Under the pieces are notes generated by a model. It searched no databases. It was not told where the DNA came from and worked only from the letters and a program-made list of their open reading frames with translations. Of a stretch of 64,000 nucleotides of DNA, positions 10,280 through 20,900 are shown one piece after another (within the stretch, counting starts at the first letter, position 1; every line of letters starts with the position of its first letter). The position numbers and the translations under genes are program-made. The stretch is from Rhynchopus sp. YZ270_cl-10 (taxonomy: Eukaryota; Euglenozoa; Diplonemea; Diplonemida; Diplonemidae): assembly GCA_964035575.1 (NCBI GenBank), contig OZ037925.1, positions 806,001 to 870,000 of the forward strand. The letters are read 5' to 3'.

Positions 10280-10666
10280 CTAAAGCAAACTGACGGTGTT
10301 GACTTGGCAGTCAGACACAGGCCCCCTGGACAAGTCAGGACAGTGGCACGTGGGCACCACACCGCAACCCGGAGGAAAGGAAATGTGATGCACCACCACC
10401 TGCACGCGGGTGCCACAAACATCCAGAGTGGGAAAGCCTCCAAGGTGGTCATGGAATATTTTGTTGCGTATTACACACAGTACACACTGTTGCGTGTCAT
10501 AATGGGCAAACAGTCCCCGCTCTGTTTTGTGGGAGGCTCCGCATGCATGACATTCATATTCCGGGGTGTACTCTTGGGGAGGTGCGACGTTAGTCTCGGT
10601 GGGAGGTGTTTCGCCAGAGCACCCTGGGACTTCCCAACGACTTGCCTCGCACACGCAAATTTTCAA
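10280..10666 (-). other. Open frame with zinc-finger-like motif inside the element
   Basis: A 128-codon frame on the minus strand contains YECHACGASHKTERGLFAH, which has CxxC and downstream His/Cys spacing like a C2H2 finger. It lies inside the 2.35-kb element, starts without clear support and matches no family I recognise. It may be a remnant of an element-encoded protein or chance. Confidence 0.2.
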
Positions 10667-10975
10667 TGTTTGTTGTGGCTTTTGCTTGGGATCTGGGTGT
10701 GATTGGGGTGGGAGGGGGTGCGAATCGAGAGCTAGAGTTACGTGGTAGCTACGTGGAGGATCTTGTGATCACTGTGTATCAAACCCCTCAGTTTGTATAA
10801 GTTTTGTAGCCTGTATCCCTACCAGTTTACTGGTAGCACTACCAGTAGACTAGTCGTACGACTAGTCGTACGACTAGTACCACTAGTCGTGCTACTAGTG
10901 GCACTAGTAGTGGTTTACACTAGTCGTTACGACTAGTAGTGGCACTAGTCGTCCCCCTGACTAGACCGTGGTGTA

Positions 10976-11790
10976 CGCACGACGGTGAAGTAGATGCCTC
11001 GTCGTTTTTACATGATATATGACTGAATGCCATGCGAAAAGGAAGTTGAACACTGTGCTCTAAACTTCGTTCCTTTTTGAGGTCGGGTTGGAGCAGAGCC
11101 ACACTTCACCGACAGGTCGAGGTGTGTGCGTTTCGCCACAACCTCTCCCTTTTGTCTTGCTTTGGGGGTGGGGAAACACAAAAAGGAAAAGTCAGAGTGC
11201 GGTGGGATGTTTGTCCTCTGACCCCCCCCGCTATTTCGTAGCACATTCAGTGCTTTTTGGGGTAAAATTACAAACACCGTTGGTGTTCAATTTTGTTTTA
11301 AAATAGTAACAAGTGGCCACTTGTCATTTTCAAGTATACTGTTAATTTCCTTGTATTTTTCAGGGGGGAAATGACGAGTGGCGCTTGTAAAAATATTAAC
11401 TCGTAAGCAGTGTACAAGGCCGTCGTGGATTTAGGCCAAACTTTGTCGGGTGCTTTACAGCTTCCCAAATGGTCCTCATCGTCTCTGAGAGAGACTCGAA
11501 TTTTATCTTTCCAGTTTTTTCTCGTTTCCCCTTCCCCAGGATCCAAAACCAGGTTTGTTTTTTGTTGTAGTTTTGCTTTGTTTTTACCTGACACAGACCT
11601 GGCGCAGAGCACCCTTGTTGCCTTCTCTGACTCCACGGACGGAGCGGGGTTCCGGAGCACCGGGGGGCGGGTGCCCTTCTTAGTTGCAACCGTAACTTCT
11701 GCAGGCTGGCATAGGGGGCGGCGCGTGCCTTTTCCCACAACCTTCCTTCACCCCCCTGTAGGGTCACCAGTCACAAAGCAAAAAAAAAGT
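10976..11790. other. Spacer without recognised gene
   Basis: Both strands have open frames of up to 146 codons (11298-11738 minus, 11410-11793 plus), with no recognisable features. A segment near 11600 (GCAGAGCACCCTTGTTGCCT) resembles one at 39100, so part of it is repetitive. CCTTCCTTCACCCCCCTGTA near 11743 matches the end of the miniature element at 13321. Confidence 0.4.
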
Positions 11791-11872
11791 TAGTGGAGTT
11801 CATCCTCGGGTGTCTACACTAATACAGCCAAGTTTTCAAAGAAACAAAAAAAAAAAAAAAAAAAACAAAACA
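11790..11872 (+). repeat. Short interspersed module E with long A tail
   Basis: TCATCCTCGGGTGTCTACAC, then TAATACAGCCAAG and a run of about 20 A. The A tail argues for a retroposed origin. Confidence 0.65.
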
Positions 11873-12127
11873 AACAAACGAAATGATTCAGGGTTCTAGC
11901 TCAGAAGAAAAAAAAAAGAAACGGAAAAGGTGGCTCAAAAAATTTTTCTGCGCTTCGCGCGCAGGGATTACGCAGCTCCCCCAAAAATAAAAAAAGTACG
12001 TATGGATTTTCAACACGTACAATTCTAAGCAAAAACAATTAAAAACCGCGCGCGCTCTCCCTGGCAAAGTTGGTTGAGAAGGGTTGTGAAAGTTCGAAGA
12101 ACTGGAGAAATCATCAGTCATGGCATC

Positions 12128-12360
12128 CAAATGTTCCTGGCGAAGCCACGGTACGCAACATTTTTAAAAAATCTTGACATAAAATGGCACTTTCGTTGGT
12201 AACTATGGTCCAGTTCCGTAAACTTTACTTCCATATTTTGCTAAAACGAATGTTTCTGGCGAAGCCACGGTACGCAACATTTCTAAAAATTGCGCTTAAA
12301 ATTGCCTATTATGTCATGGGAAGGGTGTATTGCAATCTAGCGCCGCAGGCGCACGGTACG
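12128..12360. repeat. Tandem repeat of about 123 bp
   Basis: TGGCGAAGCCACGGTACGCA occurs twice, 123 bp apart, and a third related site with CGCCGCAGGCGCACGGTACGC (21 bp, read in two parts CGCCGCAGGCGCA and CACGGTACGC) follows. The same GCGCC/GGCGC-flanked hairpin recurs near 57915. Confidence 0.6.
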
Positions 12361-12438
12361 CTACTTTTTTCTTTCGCCATGCTGCATGCTCCTTTTCCGG
12401 TGAAATAGAAAATTGTCTCCTACAAATAGAATTCTGTA

Positions 12439-12485
12439 GGGGGTAGGTGAGAGGTGGGGGCGGAGCCCCACTCCTCACCTACCCC
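12439..12485. repeat. Inverted repeat hairpin
   Basis: GGGGTAGGTGAG and CTCACCTACCCC flank a second inverted pair (GGGGGC, GCCCC), giving an almost perfect 46-bp fold-back. Degenerate CACGTATGGA repeats follow to 12600. Confidence 0.7.
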
Positions 12486-12941
12486 ACCCCAGCCCCAATC
12501 CAAAACCCAAATTACCTACGTATGGACACGTATGGACACGTATGGATTCCACCTTTTCAAAAACAATTCACGTATGGATTTCCATACGTTCCACACGTGG
12601 AGCGTAATCCCTGTTCGCGCGGAAAAATTGACCACGCCAAGTCGCTGTTTTTAACAGCAAAGGGGACTGGCTGACGACACTGAGGACCTCCTTGGCCAAC
12701 CGGTTTTTTGCACCGTGTAAAAAAAACCCAAAAAAAAAAAAAAAAAAAAAATCCCAAAAAAAAAAAAAAAACAACGGAAAAGGTGGGCCACCTTTTCCGT
12801 TCTACTGAGCTAGGACCCTGCGAAATGGCCTCCGTCCCTAACATACTCCCTCACGCTCCTTACGCTCCTTTCTCTCGAGAGGTGCAAACCTTGAATCTAG
12901 TCAATAATGGAAATGCATGTGTCCACAGTTTTCTTCCTCCC

Positions 12942-13085
12942 ATAATGGTGGCAGTATTGTGGTGGGAACCCATTGGAATACGCAAAATACATCAAAATAC
13001 ATCACAATACACGTGTATTGTGATGTATTTTTGAATGTATTTTGCGTATTCCAATGGGCTCCCACCACAATACTGCCACCATTAT
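12942..13085. repeat. Near-perfect 144-bp palindrome
   Basis: ATAATGGTGGCAGTATTGTG at the left matches the complement of the right end. The arms continue through CCATTGGAATACGCAAAATA to a centre at ACACGTGT near 13015, with only a few mismatches. This is a fold-back miniature element or a recent palindrome. Confidence 0.85.
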
Positions 13086-13320
13086 CCTCCCCCCTCGCCC
13101 CACTCTGTGTTTTCTCTATTGAAATATCAAGCGTGCACTGCAATCGGATGTCTTCCTTTTGCCTCCTTTAACTCTTCCCTTGAGACGGTCATTATAACCC
13201 TATTGTGTTCCTTCCAACCTATCAATGCGCCCCAGTTTCAACCCTCTTTATTCGGTGGGGGAATGTGCTATAATACCCACGTTACTAATATCCATTTGCA
13301 ATAATGCCCGACTAGGCAAA

Positions 13321-14126
13321 CTTTTCAACTTACCTTCCTTCACCCCCCCTGTAAGGGTAACCGTAGGTGAAGTAAGGTATAGTATTGAAATCGATGTGGG
13401 GGGGGGAGTAAAGGGTCAATATTACAAAACCAGATTTTGAGGAAAAATTTAGCCGAAAATGGGTCCCACGTATAAGCAACCGGGCTCATATTTCTCAAAA
13501 TTTAAGTGGTCAAAAAATTGTCCAATTTTCGAGATTGACCCCACCACTGCACGGGCGGAGCCCAAAAATGCAAATAAGGACCCTTTTTAATTTGTTCTCT
13601 TGAAATGTGTAATTTCATGTTTTCGCGAAAAAAATAACAACTGATCCTACAAGGGTTGAAGGAAGGTGGTTGAAAACAACAATAACAACAAGAACAAGTA
13701 ATTGCTAAGAAAAAAGCGGGGTGTGCTGTGGAAAACTCCGCGCGATTTTCGAAACCACCGTAGCATCCTGGCGATTTGCTAGAGGTGCTGATGCGCCTGG
13801 TGTGATCGACGTGTTGTAGTCTGTGCATTCTGTGTTCTTTCCGCGCTGCTCCAACGGCGACGACAATGTGGGGAGCCTGTGGACAAAAACGAGCTGGAAC
13901 ACGCGGAGCCGGCGTCCAACAACGCTATCGAGCAGATGGTGCTGGACGAAGAGGACAGCCCCCCCTTCTTGAACGTTTCAGATGCTGGCGTCCCAGTGGG
14001 TCTGGCAGCTTACGAAGAGCGTTAGCATACCTGCAGAAGAGCAGAATGCTGGGCGTGTTGTAGATTATTTCTTCAGGATGGAGTTCCACATCAACACCCC
14101 GTTTTTTTTCCGATAGCAATTACTTG
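13321..14126 (+). mobile_element. Composite of two miniature inverted-repeat elements, copy 1
   Basis: Two adjacent units are seen. Unit 1 (13321-13680) is bounded by CTTTTCAACTTACCTTCCTT and its near-complement. Unit 2 (13694-14126) is bounded by ACAAGTAATTGCTA and its complement, with inner arms CGGGGTGT...TGTGGA. The whole composite recurs in the opposite orientation at 18630-19443 in CLP1 intron 1 at high identity, so both units moved or were copied together. No transposase is encoded. Confidence 0.8.
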
Positions 14127-14950
14127 TTTTTTTTTTTCAAATTTTATTTGAAAGTATATGAATTTGTTTTTTTGGGTGTTATCGCAATGGGTAACATTAT
14201 AGGGTGGTATGATTATCCCCCCCCCCATTTGGTATTGCTATTGTTATTTTTTTTCTGGTACTTTTTTGTTGTCTTTTTTATTTGTTTTCTGGGACCCCGC
14301 TCTGCCTTTTGTCGGTGGCTACCGTTGTCATATCTGTCTGTAGACACGCAAGCATGAAGAGACATCTGTTTCTCAAGAGTTTGTAGGCTAAAAAACGCCT
14401 ACTGCACCCTGACTGTGATGAACACATCGTATTGACACATAGCCACCTGGTAGTGCTGGGTTAACTTAAAACCCCTGAACTTCCCCCCCTTTTCATATTG
14501 CTTTCTTTCATCCCCCTATTTTACACATTTTTGAAAGAAAATAATAAAACAACTCAGTTATTTTGTTCTTCCCTGAAAAACTTAACAGTTACACAACTAA
14601 CATCAGTGGGTCCTTAGGGTTTTGAAATCCCAAAAAAGCCACCTCTGTTTTTTTACCCCCCCCCACTGGGCCCCCACCCATGTTTCTACCCACCGATGTT
14701 TGCTGTGTGACTGTATATTGTGGGGGAACACAACACAGCTCTCGGTATTGTTCTCCCTTCTGTCACCCGCTTGATAGCGGCGTGGCCAAATTGTTCCAGG
14801 TGGCTCAGCACAGAGGGGCTTGGGGTAATCTTTTGTGCACCCCTCCCCCTTTTTTTTATTCTGAGGATGTATGGTAGAGTGAGGGGCATTCATGGTGTGT
14901 ATGTGTGTGTGTGTTTTCCCCTGGAGTTGAGGAAGGTAAGGGTACAATAG
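14127..14950. other. AT-rich spacer
   Basis: T-rich and C-rich runs, a short GTGT microsatellite near 14898, and no supported gene. Confidence 0.4.
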
Positions 14951-15030
14951 CCTTCGGGCGACACTGTGTACAACCCTAGGGGGCAATTGTTGATACAGCA
15001 GCAAAAAACAAAACAAAACAAAACAAAAAA
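14951..15030 (+). repeat. Short interspersed module B
   Basis: CCTTCGGGCGACACTGTGTA, a short stem, TTGATACAGCAGC and an AAAAC-rich tail. It is on the + strand like the other copies. Confidence 0.6.
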
Positions 15031-15407
15031 ACGCAACACACAAGAAGGGGTTACCCTGATTGATGTTCCCTGTAACGAGCTACCTGATTTGTATTTTATT
15101 TTACTTTACTAAATACCAACAAGCGTAGCTTTGATGGTGCGTCCCTTTGACCCATTTTTCACCCTTTTCTTGTTCCTTCTCCTCTCCATGTTTTCACTTG
15201 GCCCCCTTTTACACTCATGTTGGCAAAAACCAAGAATTTTCCCAATGCATCAAATTGACTCCACCACAGCGCGGACGGATTCTGGAAACGCAAATGCAGG
15301 TGTTTTCGGATTGTGTACCTCCGCGAGCGAAGCGAGCGTGGAAAGTTTTTACGCCCCTAGGTGAAATCCCCTCCACCAGAAGTCCACAAAAGTGCACATT
15401 TTTTTTT

Positions 15408-15525
15408 GATGTAAACCACGAAATGGATTGTAGGACTGCATGGTTGGGTGGACCCCCGGTACAGCCGGTCATGCACCAAAGGTACTCTGTCACGAGAGGG
15501 CTTTGTATTTCAAGTCCACTTTTTG
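15408..15525 (+). repeat. Short interspersed module D, 3' two thirds
   Basis: GATGTAAACCACGAAATGG, GATTGTAGGACTGCATGG, CGGTCATGCACCAAAGGTAC, then GAGAGGGCTTTGTATTTCAA (consecutive landmarks). It is the best-preserved copy of this part of the family. Confidence 0.7.
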
Positions 15526-15530
15526 GGCTC

Positions 15531-16064
15531 GGCCAGGCCATTCAAAGAGAAATAGTTCTTCCGACAGTCGATCCCAATCACCCCCTCCAACAGGGTAATT
15601 GAGCAAATCAACAAAAAAAACCCCCCTTTTTCCTTTACTTACCTATCAGAGTTTCCTTTTTTTGCACCTACTTCTGTGGTGAGTGGTCCATACAACACAA
15701 AAAAAACAAAAAAAAAAAAAAAAAACAAAAGAATAAAAAGTAAATAAACAAACTCAACACAATTGTAAAGTGGTGCCTCGTTCCCAATTTCTGTCTTCCG
15801 ACAGAGAGCACACGAAGCGGGCAAGGTGGTCCCATTCCACATTTTCTTTTTTCTCTTTTTCTGGTGACCAGCAACAGAATGGCTAAGGTTCACCTTATAA
15901 AACTTGTCCATTTTTTTTGGGAACACTGTGTGAATACAATAACAAACAAAAAAGCAACCTTTTTTTTGACTACAATACATGCTCCCCTTTTTCTCTTCCT
16001 ACTTCCAAACATTGTTCTCTTTGTACGAATTTGTCCCTACATTCCCTATTGAGTCCCCTTTGTC
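15531..16064. other. AT-rich spacer
   Basis: Long A and T runs; no gene or repeat family recognised. Confidence 0.4.
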
Positions 16065-16472
16065 TCAAAACACCGTTTTATTCCTCTTAACAAAATTCGC
16101 TGTAATTGGGTAATTCGCTGCACTCCCGTCAGTCGCAGCAAAGCCATCGTCGTCATTTGCGCGATGGAGGGGGCGTGGGATATCCCAGGCACCGCCACCC
16201 GGAAAGCATCCGATAAAGCAATCTATTCCCCACCTGAAAAGGTAGTCCCACAGCTCGGGTGCGATCGGCAACTGAAAGGAAAAAAGCCAAAGAAATCGTG
16301 ACACAAAGAATGAATGACGCAGCGCAAAGTCTTCCAGATCAGGCAGGCTGGGTATACCTCGGTTAACGGCGTCGCTAGCTGCAGCCATCAATGAGGAGCC
16401 GCGAAGTACGTCACCCCTTTTTTTGGCTATTTTGAATACGCCCATGGAAAAAGTCTTGGCCCCACATCGCAT
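16065..16472 (-). pseudogene. Coding-like minus-strand fragment, unrecognised
   Basis: A 135-codon minus-strand frame contains a stretch that reads like real protein (about 16100-16420): SLPDLEDFALRHSF, then a hydrophobic run, then LPIAPELWDYLFRWGIDCFI. Base composition there is more gene-like than in the AT-rich DNA around it. A TTTTTTCCTTTCAG acceptor-like sequence falls just before LPIAPELW on that strand, so part of the frame could be intron. I do not recognise the family; it might be an exon of a minus-strand gene or a relic. It would be one of only two minus-strand coding candidates in the window. Confidence 0.3.
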
Positions 16473-16473
16473 A

Positions 16474-16640
16474 CCCTGTGTTTCGCAATGATCCTTTCAT
16501 TTATCTGACTGATTGAGTGGACGCGGGGAGTAGAGCATATCAGATGTAAACCACGAAAAAAAATAGATTGTAGCACTATGGTTGGGTGCTCCACCCGGTC
16601 ATACCAAAGGTACACTGTTCTCGAACGGATCTGTTTTTTT
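16474..16640 (+). repeat. Short interspersed module D, near full length
   Basis: Begins CCCTGTGTTTCGCAATGATC, passes CGGGGAGTAGAGCATATCAG and AGATGTAAACCACG, and ends at TACACTGTTCTCG before a T run. The 5' third is shared with copies at 59274 and 61480. Confidence 0.65.
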
Positions 16641-16716
16641 TTTTTTTTTTTTTTTTTGTGTTTCAAACCTTTGTTTCCCCTTCCACGCTTCATAGCAAAG
16701 CTCCCCCCCCCCCCCC

Positions 16717-17895
16717 TAGGTGGGGGCAAAACCCCTATTTTTTTGAGGCATTTTGACTTTTTTGGACTTCCGCGCAAAGTACGTACAAACCACCCCTCAT
16801 ACCCACCCAGAAATGGGTCAGAAACACCCTGTGACCCGAAAATCCATGCTAAGGGCGACTCAGAATATGAAAAAATGCAAAAAAATAGTGAAAAAGTGGC
16901 CTTTTGACGGTTTTGGCCATGTTGGGTAAAATGGCCATTTTTGGACAAAAAAATCAAAAAAACAGCAAAATTTCGACGTCATGACAGCTGCTTGGGCACA
17001 AACCTACCCCAGGGAGGTCCTGTGAGTCCATTCCGACCTGTTTTGGACACTTTAGGTACTTTTTTTGGCCGTTTTTTGGTGTTTTTAGGTCAAAAAATAC
17101 CCTGGACTTTACCCTGGACGTCCCTGGGCCGCGACTTGCGCCCTGCTTTTGGACCCACTCTGGGCCAAAAAATGGGTGAAAACCCCCGAAAAAGCACTCC
17201 GGGAACCCAGATAGTTCCAAATATCCACTAGAAACCCACCCAAACACCTCAAAAACATGCCAGAAAAATATTTTCAAAAACACACTTTTTTCAAAAAGTT
17301 CATCTGGGCAGGTTCCATAATAACTTATTTGAAAAAGTGTGTTTTTAAAAATATTTTTCTGGCATGTTTTTGAGGTGTTTGGGTGGGTTTCTGGTGGATA
17401 TTTGGAACTATCTGGGTTCCCGGAGTGCTTTTTCGGGGGTTTTCACCCATTTTTTGGCCCAGAGTGGGTCTGAAAGCAGGGCGCAAGTCCGGTCCGGGGA
17501 TAGTCCGGGGATGTTTTTTGACCTAAAAACACCAAAAAACGGCCAAAAAAAGTACCTAAAGTGTCCAAAACAGGTCGGAATGGACTCACAGGACCTCCCT
17601 GGGGTAGGTTTGTGCCCAAGCAGCTGTCATGACGTCGAAATTTTGCTGTTTTTTTGATTTTTTTGTCCAAAAATGGCCATTTTACCCAACATGGCCAAAA
17701 CCGTCAAAAGGCCACTTTTTCACTATTTTTTTGCATTTTTTCATATTCTGAGTCGCCCTTAGCATGGATTTTCGGGTCACAGGGTGTTTCTGACCCATTT
17801 CTGGGTGGGTATGAGGGGTGGTTTGTGGGTACTTTGCGCGGAAGTCCAAAAAAGTCAAAATGCCTCACCCGTCCTGAAGGTTTTGCCCCCACCTA
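16717..17895. repeat. 1.18-kb near-perfect palindrome (fold-back element)
   Basis: The arms 16717-17283 and 17333-17895 are inverted copies around a spacer of about 50 bp at 17284-17332. The outer ends are TAGGTGGGGGCAAAACC and its complement, inside runs of C. Both arms carry the same open frame (begins MDKKIKKTAKFRRHD from the inner side), but it has no recognised domain. The right end lies 69 bp before the CLP1 start codon. A few differences, including one short segment near 17110/17500, show the arms are not being kept identical. Confidence 0.85.
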
Positions 17896-17964
17896 CCCCC
17901 CCCCCCCCCCCCCCCTACGCCTCTTTCACCCATTTTTTTGCCATATTTAGGGACCAAAAGGAAA

Positions 17965-20900
17965 ATGGAAGGCCGGGTGTACACAATCAACGAGGGGCAG
18001 GAGCTGCGCTTCCAGGGGGTCGACAAGCCTGAGGCACGGATTGTGCTGCAGCTGGAGGAGGGACGGTGTGAGGTGTTTGGGTCGCCGTTGGAGGCTGGGC
18101 GGGAGTACACGTTGCCACGGGCGTCAAAGGCGGCACTAGCTTCCGTAGGAGGCCCCTGCAAGGTCCGCTTCGCAAACCCAGGCGTCCTCAAGCAGGTTGC
18201 CGAGCAACCTAACTCCGGAGCGGTTTACAACGACCTCCTTGCCTCGCTCAATGCACGGCGTGCAGAGGGTACCGGTCCGAATATCTTAATCTGCGGCCAG
18301 ACCGACACCGGGAAAAGCACGCTCTGTAAATACCTTTTAAACAGTGCAGTAAAGGCAGGGCATTCGGTGTGCTTCCTCGACTGCGATCTGGGGCAAAATA
18401 GTGTGACCTGTCCGGGTAATATTGCGGCAGTGTTTTTAGAAGGTGTGTTGTTCTTTTTGTTTTTTTTGCGTTTTTTTCCCCTCCTCCATTCCACCTGATT
18501 TTTACCCCGCGTATAGGCGCGTATAAGACCGTATAGGTCCGTCCAGGCATATACGGACCGTCCGTACACGCCTTTACGCGCCTATCCGCGGGGTAAAAAT
18601 CAGGTGATCATTTCAAATCCAAAAAAAAAACAAGTAATTGCTATCGGAAAAAAAACGGGGTGTGATGTGGAACTCCATCCTGTAGAAATAATCTACAACA
18701 CGGCCAGCATTCTGCTTTTCTGCAGCAGGTATGCTAACGCTCTTTGTGCGCTGCCAGACCCACTGGGACGCCAGCATCTGAAACGTTCAAGAAGGGGCTG
18801 TCCTCTTCGTCCAGCACCATCTGCTCGATAGCGTTGTTGGACGTCGGCTCGGCAGGCTCCGCGTGTTCCAGCTCGTTTTTGTCCACAGGCTCCCCACATT
18901 GTCGTCGTCGTTGGAGCAGTGCGGAAGGAACACAGAATGCACAGACTACAACACATCGATCACACCAGGCGCATCAGCACCTCCAGCAAATCGCCAGGAT
19001 GCTACGGTGGTTTCGAAAATCGCGCGGAGTTTTCCACAGCACACCCCGCTTTTTTCTTAGCAATTACTTGTTCTTGTTGTTATTGTTGTTTTCAACCACC
19101 TTCCTTCAACCCTTGTAGGATCAGTTGTTATTTTTTTCGCGAAAACATGAAATTACACATTTCAAGAGAACAAATTAAAAAGGGTCCTTATTTGCATTTT
19201 TGGGCTCCGCCCGTGCAGTGGTGGGGTCAATCTCGAAAATTGGACAATTTTTTGACCACTTAAATTTTGAGAAATATGAGCCCGGTTGCTTATACGTGGG
19301 GCCCATTTTCAGCTAAAATTTTCCTCAAAATCTGGTTTTGTAATATTGACCCTTTACTCCCCCCCCACATCGATTTCAATACTATACCTTACTTCACCTA
19401 CGGTTACCCTTACAGGGGGGGTGAAGGAAGGTAAGTTGAAAAGTGTTTTTGCAACCCTCTCAAATGCTTGCGGTGTTTATGAATTGAAGGGATACGCATA
19501 TTTTTTTTTTAAAAAACCACATTGGGTGCATATTACACCCTTTAGCGCTTTACTGTTTGTTTTAAGTAGTATAGTGTCATGAATTTGTGTGGAAAATTAA
19601 AAACCGCGTTTGTACCTTATTGCTTTTGTTGCTGTACATCTTCTGTACACCCCCGTTACTACCTTTCCCCTTCACAGACGAACCTATTGACGTAGAGGAA
19701 GGGCTGTCTCTGCTGATGCCGCTTGCTTTCTTCGTAGGTGACCTCACACTGAACACGGACAACCTTGGGAAGTACAACCATCTCTGTAGTCAGGTATACC
19801 AATGCTTTCCCCCTTTTGATACCTTCACTCAAATAACGCCACCCTTCCCAAAACATGGGCCGACCAACACAATTTTCAACACATCAGACTCCCTATTTTC
19901 ATTTTTCTTTTTCTTTTTCCCCGACTGAATTTTAGTACATTCACGTATGGCAAATGATAATATATTATGCGCTATTATGAGATCTCATAATACATGTGAT
20001 ATTATGCGCTATTTATACATAGCGCTCCAATTAGACTCTAACTAGATAATTAGAGTCGGCAGTTCGAGTATAATTAGAGTCTTTAAAACTCTAACTGAAC
20101 TCTAATACTCTAACTGGACTCTAATTAGAGTCTAATTAGAGTCCTATAAGAGGGTCAATAAAGAGGGGCACATCAATCAATGCTATAGCCATCAACCCAG
20201 GGGGCATAGCTAGTGCAAGAAATTCGAATTTGTAATCCAGAAAGTCTGTTCTCTGCTTGCAGAGAACCAGGCACAAGAAAATATTGTTTGTTCCCCCAGA
20301 AAACCAGTGCACAATTCACACTCCTTGTGGATGGTCTTGTTGCCTTTGTAGCACAGGAATTTTGGCCCAGGGCATGCACTTGAAGCATGGCTATTTGGTG
20401 TATGGGGCAGGGTGTTGTTTTGTTATGAATTCTCTTTGGTATAACATCTAAGTCAATCGCGGGTAGTTGTTCAGCGCGTTCAGGCTTGGATCTCTCCTGG
20501 GTTCATAAGTAGTATTTCTTCGGATGAAATGAACGTATGCTCGCTATAGATTTCCCGTCAACACAGCCGTTGATACTGGGATTATCCCTTCGACCCCTTA
20601 GTGGTAGTTAAACGCGATTGACATTTACATTCCTACAGATGAAAGAACAAGACACCACTTCTGTACCCGCGCATCAAAATTGTAGAAAACTTTGCACCCG
20701 AAACACCTTCAATAACGCCCGCCAAAAGGCGCCCCTTGTTGCTGGGAGTTGGTTCTCATGTTTGATACCTGCACAGCGGGCATTCCTCTGAGTCCAACGC
20801 TGCTTGGCCTGTCTGCGCCGTTGCACCGAAGGTGCACATAGAGTTTTTGCATCGCATTCCCTAATGTGTGGGTCACTCACACTTGAGGGCATGTGCCACT

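Larger units (their letters stand above)
8625..10973. mobile_element. 2.35-kb inverted-terminal-repeat element with TA flanks
   Basis: Both ends begin CACCACGGTCTAGTCAGGGG and continue through arrays of ACTAGTCGTACGACTAGT palindromes. Homology runs about 210-260 bp inward on each side, to TACAAAACTTATACAAACTG on the left and its complement near 10790. TA lies at both borders (8623-8624, 10974-10975). Inside are a 19-bp-arm hairpin at 9872-9926, an 8-bp minisatellite, a copy of short module B, and further palindromes (9154-9210, 9400-9490). No intact transposase was recognised, so it is probably non-autonomous and nested. Confidence 0.75.

Noticed and set aside
11298-11793. Overlapping open frames on both strands (127-146 codons)
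   Set aside because: No recognisable protein features; the region contains repeat fragments found elsewhere in the window.
16941-17670. Matching 75-97-codon frames in both arms of the 1.18-kb palindrome
   Set aside because: Both are the same non-repetitive arm read from opposite sides, with no known domain; treated as element sequence.
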